Below are positions 57,672-64,000 of a stretch of 64,000 nt of DNA, one piece after another; within the stretch, counting starts at the first letter, position 1; each line of letters starts with the position of its first letter. The stretch is taken from contig CADCVF010000053.1 of assembly GCA_902806095.1 (NCBI GenBank), positions 1 to 64,000 of the forward strand, in the 5' to 3' direction. The notes under the pieces were generated by a model. That model saw only the letters and a list, made by a program, of their open reading frames with translations. It was not told the DNA's origin and searched no databases. The translations under genes and the position numbers were made by a program. The stretch comes from an uncultured Rubrobacteraceae bacterium (lineage in GTDB: Bacteria > Actinomycetota > Rubrobacteria > Rubrobacterales > Rubrobacteraceae).

Positions 57672-58458
57672 GACGGAGAACGGCCCCGCCTCGAACATAC
57701 TCGATGCCCGCGGCATCACCAAGGTATTCGGCGGGCTCGTGGCGGTCAGTTCCGTGGACTTCGACATCCCAGAGCTTTCCATCGTCAGCCTGATCGGGCC
57801 CAACGGCGCCGGTAAGACCACGTTCTTCAACATGGTGAGCGGGCTCTACGAGGTCTCCTCGGGTAACTTCACCTTTCTAGGCCGCGACATAACGCGCTAC
57901 GGAGCCCACCGCAGGGCCCAGATGGGTATCGGTCGCACCTTCCAGAACATCCGGCTCTTCGGCACCATGAGCGCGCTGGACAACGTGCTCGCCGGGATGC
58001 ACACGCGTCTTAAAGGAAGCATCGTCGGTGCCATATTCAACACGCCGGGATCGCGTCGCGAGGAACGCGAAGCCCGCGAGAGGGCCGCGGAGCTACTGGA
58101 CTTCGCCGGCATACAGGGACGAGAGGTGTTCGCAAAGAACCTCTCTTACGGGGACCAGCGGAGGCTAGAGATAGCCAGGGCCCTGGCCTCCGAGCCGAAG
58201 CTCCTGCTGCTGGACGAGCCGACGGCCGGGATGAACCCGCAAGAGACGGCGCGCCTGACGGAGCTCATCGGCAGGTTAAGGGAGGAGCGGGGGATAGCCG
58301 TGCTGCTCATCGAGCACGAGATGCGCGTCGTCATGAGCATCTCCGACAGGGTGACGGTGCTGGATCACGGGGAGAAGATCTCCGAGGGTTCACCATCCGA
58401 GGTGCGCCAGGACCCGAAGGTGATAGAAGCCTACCTCGGAACAGCCAGGACGGGCTAG
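57664..58458 (+). CDS. livG: Branched-chain amino acid ABC ATP-binding protein
   Basis: A 264-residue ATPase. Walker A is GPNGAGKTT, the signature is LSYGDQRR, Walker B is LLLLDEPTAGMN and the switch His is in LLIEHEM. The long insert after the Q-loop (MHTRLKGSIVGAIFNTPG) is typical of LivG. GTG 57664 is chosen because a GGGCGGG sequence lies before it; GTG 57652 in frame is also possible. The gene overlaps livM by eight bases and livF starts directly after its stop. Confidence 0.94.
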   Translation: MPETENGPASNILDARGITKVFGGLVAVSSVDFDIPELSIVSLIGPNGAGKTTFFNMVSGLYEVSSGNFTFLGRDITRYGAHRRAQMGIGRTFQNIRLFGTMSALDNVLAGMHTRLKGSIVGAIFNTPGSRREEREARERAAELLDFAGIQGREVFAKNLSYGDQRRLEIARALASEPKLLLLDEPTAGMNPQETARLTELIGRLREERGIAVLLIEHEMRVVMSISDRVTVLDHGEKISEGSPSEVRQDPKVIEAYLGTARTG

Positions 58459-58459
58459 C

Positions 58460-59173
58460 ATGCCCCTCCTAGAACTGGACAACGTCCACAGCTACTACGG
58501 ACACATCCAGGCCTTGCGCGGCATCTCGCTGACCGTCGATGAGGGCGAGGTCGTCACCCTCATCGGCTCCAACGGGGCCGGCAAGACTACCACACTGCGC
58601 TCCATCCACGGCGTATTGCCGCCGAGGGAGGGCAGGATCCTGTTCTCCGGAGAGGAGATCCAGGGTTTGCCGGCCCACGGCATGATCTCCAAGGGTATCT
58701 CCCAGAGCCCTGAGGGGCGCAAGATCTTCCACCGCATGACGGTCCGCGAGAACCTGGAGATGGGTGCTTATCACAGGAACGATCGCGCTGGCGTACATGA
58801 GGACATAGACCGCGTCTTCGAACTCTTCCCGCGCCTCCAGGAACGCTTCAAGCAGGAGGCCGGTACTATGTCGGGCGGCGAACAGCAGATGCTCGCGATC
58901 GGCCGCGCCCTCATGAGCCGTCCGAAACTGTTGCTACTCGACGAACCCTCCATGGGATTGGCCCCCGTACTCGTCGAACGCATCTTCCAGACCATCGAAG
59001 AGATCAACAAACAGGGCACCACGATCCTGCTCGTCGAGCAAAACGCCAACGTCGCGCTCGAGATCGCCACCCGCGGCTACGTCCTGGAGACGGGTACCAT
59101 CGTCAATGAAGCACCAGCGAGCGAACTCCGCGAAGACCCTAAGGTCCGCGAAGCGTACCTGGGCGAGATCTAG
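58460..59173 (+). CDS. livF: Branched-chain amino acid ABC ATP-binding protein
   Basis: A 237-residue ATPase of the LivF type. Walker A is GSNGAGKTT, the signature is MSGGEQQM, Walker B is LLLLDEPSMGLAP and the switch His region is LLVEQNAN. SPEGRKIFHRMTVRENLEMG is a family mark. It pairs with LivG to drive the LivHM channel. It is the last gene of the liv operon. No clear terminator was found after it. Confidence 0.95.
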   Translation: MPLLELDNVHSYYGHIQALRGISLTVDEGEVVTLIGSNGAGKTTTLRSIHGVLPPREGRILFSGEEIQGLPAHGMISKGISQSPEGRKIFHRMTVRENLEMGAYHRNDRAGVHEDIDRVFELFPRLQERFKQEAGTMSGGEQQMLAIGRALMSRPKLLLLDEPSMGLAPVLVERIFQTIEEINKQGTTILLVEQNANVALEIATRGYVLETGTIVNEAPASELREDPKVREAYLGEI

Positions 59174-59455
59174 AGCCAATTCTTCACAGAACAACTAGGC
59201 TTTGGCCTGCTTTACTGTATACTGCGAGTATGTACGTTGTGTATTCAATACCAGACCGCCAATGATGGACCTCTCGTGTTTCGCACCTTCTTTCAGGCTC
59301 AAGCAGCTCGCTTGGAGCGGCTACGGGTTCGGGCACACCACGCTCAGGGAGCCTGGAGACTTGCGTGGGACCGTTATCGGAAAGAAGGGCCGGTTCCGGG
59401 GTCTCGGGACATCGACAGGAGGTGATGCTTAGAGACCGATCCGGAAAGGTGATCC
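59174..59455 (+). other. Spacer with short overlapping frames and a promoter-like site
   Basis: About 280 bases. TATACT (59218-59223) ends six bases before ATG 59230, which opens an 11-codon frame (MYVVYSIPDRQ). Further overlapping frames (59237-59425 and 59266-59432) have middling coding character and no ribosome site, so I do not call a gene. A promoter for the gene at 59456 may lie here. Confidence 0.4.
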
Positions 59456-59902
59456 ATGTCCCTCGACCTGCGGGCAGACCTGTACGAGGCCTGCCAACGA
59501 GTCTCCCCAACACATCCAGACTACGCGACTCTACCCATTGAGGACGGCTTCGACTGGTCCTCCCTCTCCCGCTGCCCCTTCGATAGCCTTTACCTGATAG
59601 TCTTCCGTTCCCTGCGACGCCCCGAGGCGGACCTCGACCTCCTGCGCGAGCTCGACGACCGTGCCTACGAGGAGGCCCTGGCCTCAGGCGGCCTCCTCAG
59701 CTACTTCAAAGGCCACGCGAACGAGCGGGGCCAGTGCCTGTCTTTCTGCCTCTGGGAGACCGGAGAGCAGGCCAGAAAAGCATCAGGAGCCCCAAGGCAC
59801 AGATCCGCCGCCAGCATCACCGCACAGACCTACCTCACCTACACGCTAGAACGCTATCGGTTGAAGAAGCAAGGAGACAACCTCGTCTTCGAGCGAATCT
59901 AG
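59456..59902 (+). CDS. Unknown protein, 148 residues, actinobacterial family
   Basis: A small soluble protein. Typical parts are LYLIVFRSLRRPEADLDLLR, LLSYFKGHANERGQCLSFCL and TYLTYTLERYRLKKQGDN, a mixed alpha-beta pattern like a ferredoxin-like (dimeric barrel) fold. I know such proteins from actinobacterial genomes without a function. ATG 59456 has GGAAAGGTG upstream. It ends 100 bases before polA, with no terminator seen; a short AAAAGCTGACCGCTGACAGC stretch lies between. Confidence 0.75.
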   Translation: MSLDLRADLYEACQRVSPTHPDYATLPIEDGFDWSSLSRCPFDSLYLIVFRSLRRPEADLDLLRELDDRAYEEALASGGLLSYFKGHANERGQCLSFCLWETGEQARKASGAPRHRSAASITAQTYLTYTLERYRLKKQGDNLVFERI

Positions 59903-59994
59903 CACCGTCAGAGATTGGCTATCAGCCACGAAAAGCTGACCGCTGACAGCTTGCAATGAGGTCATTGACCTCTTTGCAGACCCACTCCCTCCGG

Positions 59995-60000
59995 TATAAT
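59995..60000 (+). promoter_or_regulatory. polA promoter -10 element
   Basis: TATAAT ends one base before the ATG at 60002. Transcription would therefore begin at about 60007-60008, inside the usual coding start. A -35 candidate, TTTGCA, lies 16 bases upstream. This supports a leaderless mRNA that starts with GTG 60008. Confidence 0.65.
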
Positions 60001-60007
60001 CATGCCG

Positions 60008-62506
60008 GTGCGAGTTTATCTTATCGACGGCTACTCACTGCTGTACAGGGCTTTCTACGCGTTGCCGCAGAGCATAAGCACCTCTAGCGGCCTACCGACG
60101 AACGCCCTCTACGGTTTCACGAGCATGCTGCTCAAGTTGCTCGACTCTGAAGAAAAAGTGGGGCTTGGGGTCGTATGGGATGGGGGGATGCCGAAGTTCA
60201 GGTTGGAGATCTTCCCGGAGTACAAGGCGCAGCGCTCGGCCATGCCCGAGGAGCTCAGGTCGCAGCTCGACCACATGGATGAGATCCTCGAAGCCATGAA
60301 TATCCCTGCCATCAGGGCTGAGGGCTTCGAGGCCGACGACGCCCTCGCGACGATGTCGCGCCAGGTGCCTGAAGGCGTGGAGCTTTTCATAGTCACCGGT
60401 GACCAGGACGCCATGCAGCTCGTCGACGGAAAGGTCAAGGTGCTGCGTACCACCCGCGGCGTCTCGGAGACGAAGACGTACGGCAGGGACGAGGTCGTCG
60501 AGGAGTACGGCGTTACGCCGGAGCAGATCCCAGACTACAAAGCCCTCACGGGAGACTCCTCGGACAACATCCCCGGCGTGCGGGGTATAGGTCCCAAGGG
60601 AGCGGCGAACCTGCTCAAGCAGTTCGGGTCCCTGGACGGTGTCTACGAGAACCTGGAGAACATCTCCGCGAAGGGCACGCGCAACAAGCTGGAAGAAGGC
60701 AGGGAGAGCGCGTTTATGTCGCTCGAGCTGGCGAGGATGCGCTTCGACGTGCCGGTGAAGTTCGACCCCGAAAAGCTCCATTTCGAGGGCGTCTCACCCG
60801 AGATCCGAGACATTACCAGGCGCTACGAGTTCCGCACCCTGGAGTCTCGACTAACCGAGTTGCCCGTCGCAGGAGGAGAGGAGCTCCCGCCGCTCGAACG
60901 CCTGGAGGTACGTGTCTCCGACGAGCCCGTCGAGTTGACCTTCGAACCCGTGGCTGCAGCCCCTGTCGAGGATGAGAGCGGGCGCTGGTGTGTCGCCGTC
61001 TCGGAGGACGAAGTGCGTCTCGCTGACGGTCTGCCTGACGGCCCCGTCAAGGGGCACGATTCCAAGAGGCTCGGGGTGCGGGGCGCGGATTTCGACACCT
61101 ACCTCGCAGCGTACCTCATCAAGCCGGGGCTTGGGAGCTACGAGCTGGAGACGCTCGCCGCGGAGCGGGGAGTGGCTGGGGTCGAGGTCGACCATGAGGA
61201 CCGGGCGATCACCGAGGCTGCGAGGAGGGCTGCGCTGGTGTACGCGCTCTCGCCGAGGCTCGAGGAAGAGTTGGAAGAGATGGGGCTCGCCAGGCTCTAC
61301 TACGACGTCGAGCTCCCGCTCGCCGACGTGCTAGGGGGGATAGAGGAGGTCGGGATGCCCGTCGACGCCTCTACCCTCGAGGTGGTCGGAGAGGAGCTGG
61401 AGGGACGCATCTCGGACCTGGAGCAACATATCTACGAAGACGTTGGTCACCCCTTCAACATAGGGTCACCCAAGCAACTCGGCGAGGTCCTCTTCGAGGA
61501 GATGGGCATACCACCCGTCAGAAAGACCAAGACCGGCTACTCCACAGACGCCAAGGTCTTGCAGCAGCTCGCCATAGAATATCCCGTGGCCGACCGCATA
61601 ATCGAGTACCGCGAGTTGACCAAGCTCAGGGGCACCTACATAGATGGGCTGGTCAAGCTCATCTCCAAAGAAGGCCGCATACACAGCACCCTGCACCAGA
61701 CACGGGCTGCCACCGGTCGTCTCTCGAGTGACTCGCCCAACTTGCAGAACATTCCTGTGCGCACAGCGATGGGAGTGCGGATCAGAGACGCGTTCACCGC
61801 TTCGCCGGGCCGCAAGCTCGTGGTCGCCGACTACTCCCAGATAGAGCTCAGGATCCTGGCCCACATGACCGAAGAACCGGCGCTCGTCGAGTCATTCACC
61901 AGCGGCGAGGACATACACACGCGCACCGCCTCAGAGGTCTTCGACGTGCGCATGGAGAGCGTGACGTCCGAGCTCAGGCGGAGGGCGAAGATGGTCAATT
62001 TCGGCATCCTGTATGGCATCTCGGGATTCGGGCTGGCGACGAGGCTCGGGAACGTGCACCCGGCAGAGGCCGAGCGGTACATCAGACGCTACTTCGAGCG
62101 CTACCCGAGGGTGACCGAGTTCATGCAGGAGACCCTCGAGGAGGCCGAGGAGCTTGGGTACTCGACGACGCTCTTCGGGAGGCGACGGTACGTGCCCGAG
62201 CTGAGGAACGCGAACAAGAACGTTAGGAAGCTCGGGGAGAGGATCGCCTTCAACGCCCGCGTGCAGGGGACCGCAGCAGATATCATCAAGGTCGCGATGG
62301 TGGACCTCGCGCCGCGGCTTGGTTCTCTCGGGGCTGATATGATCATGCAGGTACACGACGAGCTCGTCTTCGATGTCGACGAGGATAGAGTCGATGAGGT
62401 CGCAGGCCTCGCCGTAGACAGGATGGTCGCGGCTTATGACCTGAGGCCACCGCTCGAGGTCGAGGCCAAGGTCGGAGACCGTTGGGGGCAGGTGAGTCCT
62501 CTGTAG
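60008..62506 (+). CDS. polA: DNA polymerase I
   Basis: An 832-residue family A DNA polymerase. The 5' nuclease domain (residues 1-285) has VRVYLIDGYSLLYRAFYALP and GDSSDNIPGVRGIGPKGA. The middle 3'-5' exonuclease-like domain lacks the acidic catalytic set, as is common outside the E. coli group. The polymerase domain has DYSQIELRILAH (motif A), RRRAKMVNFGILYGISGFGL (motif B) and MQVHDELVFDV (motif C). GTG 60008 is preferred because the -10 box sits one base before ATG 60002 and no ribosome site is present. It fills gaps in repair and lagging-strand synthesis. Confidence 0.95.
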   Translation: MRVYLIDGYSLLYRAFYALPQSISTSSGLPTNALYGFTSMLLKLLDSEEKVGLGVVWDGGMPKFRLEIFPEYKAQRSAMPEELRSQLDHMDEILEAMNIPAIRAEGFEADDALATMSRQVPEGVELFIVTGDQDAMQLVDGKVKVLRTTRGVSETKTYGRDEVVEEYGVTPEQIPDYKALTGDSSDNIPGVRGIGPKGAANLLKQFGSLDGVYENLENISAKGTRNKLEEGRESAFMSLELARMRFDVPVKFDPEKLHFEGVSPEIRDITRRYEFRTLESRLTELPVAGGEELPPLERLEVRVSDEPVELTFEPVAAAPVEDESGRWCVAVSEDEVRLADGLPDGPVKGHDSKRLGVRGADFDTYLAAYLIKPGLGSYELETLAAERGVAGVEVDHEDRAITEAARRAALVYALSPRLEEELEEMGLARLYYDVELPLADVLGGIEEVGMPVDASTLEVVGEELEGRISDLEQHIYEDVGHPFNIGSPKQLGEVLFEEMGIPPVRKTKTGYSTDAKVLQQLAIEYPVADRIIEYRELTKLRGTYIDGLVKLISKEGRIHSTLHQTRAATGRLSSDSPNLQNIPVRTAMGVRIRDAFTASPGRKLVVADYSQIELRILAHMTEEPALVESFTSGEDIHTRTASEVFDVRMESVTSELRRRAKMVNFGILYGISGFGLATRLGNVHPAEAERYIRRYFERYPRVTEFMQETLEEAEELGYSTTLFGRRRYVPELRNANKNVRKLGERIAFNARVQGTAADIIKVAMVDLAPRLGSLGADMIMQVHDELVFDVDEDRVDEVAGLAVDRMVAAYDLRPPLEVEAKVGDRWGQVSPL

Positions 62507-62516
62507 GCCGAACCAG

Positions 62517-62535
62517 AGCCCGGTTTTCGCGGGCT
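62517..62535 (+). terminator. Hairpin after polA
   Basis: AGCCCG and CGGGCT pair around a seven-base loop. There is no T-run. It overlaps the region of the rpsA promoter, whose -10 TATAAT is at 62545-62550. Confidence 0.45.
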
Positions 62536-62544
62536 GAATTGCTG

Positions 62545-62550
62545 TATAAT
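62545..62550 (+). promoter_or_regulatory. rpsA promoter -10 element
   Basis: A perfect TATAAT. The -35 region is weak (GGTTTT at a 17-base spacing). Transcription would begin near 62557 and give a leader of about 33 bases before ATG 62590, with AAGGA 13 bases from the start. Confidence 0.6.
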
Positions 62551-62589
62551 CTGCACCCGTAAAGCAAAGTAAAGGAAAGCAACTGTTTC

Positions 62590-63846
62590 ATGACTGACAC
62601 CACACAGCAAGTATCCCGAGAGTTGACCATGAAGGACTTCTTTCGGGAGGAGAACGGGGAGGTCATCCCCGTCGACGAGAGCGTCCTCATAGATTTCAAG
62701 GACGGGGACATCGTCGAGGGCGAGGTCGTCCGGATAGACAGGGACGAGGTACTCGTCGACATCGGCTATAAGTCCGAGGGGCTTGTCCCCTCGAATGAGC
62801 TAACTATCCGCAAGGGCGCAGACCCGCACGACGTCGTCGAGCTAGGCCAGCGCCTCGAAGCCCTGGTCATGCAGAAAGAGGACGCCGACGGGCGCCTCAT
62901 CCTCTCGGCCAAGCGGGCCGCTTTCGAGCGGGCCTGGAACCGTATCGAGGAAGCCTACAACGACCAGCGCACCGTCGAAGGACCCGTCATCGAGGTCGTT
63001 AAAGGTGGTCTGATCCTGGACATCGGGCTGCGCGGCTTCCTGCCGGCGAGTCTCGTTGATATCAGGCGCGTAAGGAACCTCGACTCTTTCCTCGGCCAGA
63101 AGCTCGAGTGCAAGGTCATCGAGCTGAACCGGAGCCGCAACAACGTCGTTCTCAGCAGGCGCGCTGTCCTGGAGGAGGAGCGTAAGGAGGAGCGCGAGCG
63201 TATCCTGACCTCTCTCGAGGAGGGCATGATCGTCAGGGGCACCGTCTCCAACCTCGTCGACTTCGGCGCCTTCGTCGACCTCGAAGGCATCGACGGCCTG
63301 ATCCACATCTCCGAGCTCAGTTGGCAGCACGTCGACCACCCGAGCGAGGTCGTAGAGGTAGGTGAAGAGGTCGAGGTCAAGGTCTTAGAAGTCGACCGCG
63401 ACCGCGAGCGCATCTCGCTCGGCCTCAAGCAGACCAGGAAGGACCCGTGGCAGGAGATCGTCGAGCGGGTCAACGTCGGAGAGCAGATCCAGGGTAGGGT
63501 AACCAAGCTCGTCTCCTTCGGTGCCTTCGTCGAGGTCGCAGAGGGGGTCGAAGGTCTGATCCACATCTCCGAGCTCGCCGACCATCACGTCGAAACTCCG
63601 GACGAGATCGTACGCTCCGGCGATGAGGTCGACGCCCGCATCATCGACGTCGACGCCCGCCGCCGCAGGCTCTCTTTGAGCTTGCGCCCGAAGCGCGAGG
63701 ACCGCGAGGAGCGTCCCCGCCGCGAGGAGCGCCCGCGCCGCGAGCCCGAGCAGCGCGGCACCTCCGAGCGCAGGAGCAGCGAAGGTAGCGGTCTCCGCAC
63801 CGGCGCCTTCGACGCACTCGCCGACCTCGACCTCGAGGAGAGATAG
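62590..63846 (+). CDS. rpsA: 30S ribosomal protein S1
   Basis: A 418-residue protein S1 with four S1 RNA-binding domains (near residues 35-100, 120-185, 205-275 and 290-360). The last two have the clear DFGAFVDLEGIDGLIHISEL and SFGAFVEVAEGVEGLIHISE blocks. The C-terminal tail is Arg/Glu-rich (REDREERPRREERPRREPEQ). S1 holds mRNA on the 30S subunit; the four-domain form is usual in actinobacteria. The start is uncertain between ATG 62590 and the in-frame ATG 62629; neither has a close ribosome site. coaE follows, as in many actinobacteria. Confidence 0.94.
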   Translation: MTDTTQQVSRELTMKDFFREENGEVIPVDESVLIDFKDGDIVEGEVVRIDRDEVLVDIGYKSEGLVPSNELTIRKGADPHDVVELGQRLEALVMQKEDADGRLILSAKRAAFERAWNRIEEAYNDQRTVEGPVIEVVKGGLILDIGLRGFLPASLVDIRRVRNLDSFLGQKLECKVIELNRSRNNVVLSRRAVLEEERKEERERILTSLEEGMIVRGTVSNLVDFGAFVDLEGIDGLIHISELSWQHVDHPSEVVEVGEEVEVKVLEVDRDRERISLGLKQTRKDPWQEIVERVNVGEQIQGRVTKLVSFGAFVEVAEGVEGLIHISELADHHVETPDEIVRSGDEVDARIIDVDARRRRLSLSLRPKREDREERPRREERPRREPEQRGTSERRSSEGSGLRTGAFDALADLDLEER

Positions 63847-63872
63847 ACAAGGTCTCTTTACACAGAGGGTCC

Positions 63873-64000
63873 GTGGAAGGGCCGGTGACCATTGCCGTCA
63901 CCGGCCCTTTCGCGTCGGGCAAGAGCACGCTGGTCAGCCTTCTCGGGGAACTGCCTGGCACAGAGACGGCCTCAGCCGATGAGATCGTGCACCACCTCAT
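63873..64000 (+). CDS. coaE: Dephospho-CoA kinase, 3' end outside the window
   Basis: The first 42 codons of CoaE, the last enzyme of coenzyme A synthesis. The P-loop is VTGPFASGKSTL and the following SADEIVHHL matches the family DADxIVH block. GTG 63873 has AGAGGG three bases before it; GTG 63885 is an in-frame alternative that would begin VTIAVTGP and would lie inside a hairpin. It follows rpsA after 26 bases. Confidence 0.88.
   Translation, partial: MEGPVTIAVTGPFASGKSTLVSLLGELPGTETASADEIVHHL
63879..63910 (+). terminator. Terminator-like hairpin inside the start of coaE
   Basis: GGGCCGGTGAC (63879-63889) and GTCACCGGCCC (63897-63907) form a perfect 11-bp stem with a seven-base loop, followed by TTT. 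It lies directly after the coaE start region. It could end rpsA transcripts or control coaE translation. Confidence 0.65.

Noticed and set aside
59237-59432. One or two small genes between livF and the next gene
   Set aside because: The frames overlap, have no ribosome site and show mixed codon-position GC; evidence is too weak.

Overview
The window looks like part of the chromosome of a high-GC actinobacterium. The mix of coenzyme F420 biosynthesis genes, F420-type oxidoreductases, an Otr-like ribosomal protection protein and a polA, rpsA, coaE order fits Rubrobacter or a close relative. That placement is inference from gene content only; no 16S rRNA is present. Many starts are GTG or TTG, genes often overlap by 1 to 4 bases, and several promoters sit so close to the start codon that leaderless mRNAs are likely.

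Layout. 1-4040: chromate resistance (chrA, rhodanese, ChrB as two separate ORFs) and a FetAB-like ABC exporter. 4040-9131: universal stress protein, SDR, and a sulfation group (APS kinase, sulfatase, Stf0-like sulfotransferase), bounded by two arrays of tandem mini-hairpins. 9132-14507: a minus-strand assimilatory sulfate operon, cysH, sulfite reductase, FrhB-like F420 protein, unknown, sat, behind a good promoter. 14583-19558: a minus-strand operon with a nucleotidyltransferase, a Nudix hydrolase, cofD, cofC, cofE and an MFS permease. 19660-29575: housekeeping and redox genes, a Ser/Thr kinase and a decayed ThDP decarboxylase. 29621-31305: toxin-antitoxin hotspot with an intact VapBC pair and truncated BrnTA pieces. 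31377-44598: metabolic genes, a Tet/Otr-like ribosomal protection gene, a potassium channel and membrane proteins.

44654-53919 is accessory DNA. It holds an intact IS3-type insertion sequence, three diverged copies of an intergenic element, truncated paralogues of a multi-TM membrane protein, orphan lipoproteins, and an XRE repressor plus tyrosine integrase beside tRNA-Leu(CAA). 54078-59173 is a complete branched-chain amino acid ABC transporter (livJHMGF). 59456-64000 returns to core genes: a small unknown protein, polA, rpsA and the start of coaE.

How the genes may work together. Sat and APS kinase would make APS and PAPS, CysH would reduce APS to sulfite, and the siroheme reductase would make sulfide. 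The protein that sits one base after the sulfite reductase belongs to the F420-hydrogenase beta-subunit family and carries two [4Fe-4S] motifs. Genes for F420 assembly lie 2 kb away. This suggests an F420H2-dependent assimilatory sulfite reductase built from two subunits, a split analogue of methanogen Fsr. It is the most interesting hypothesis here and is untested.
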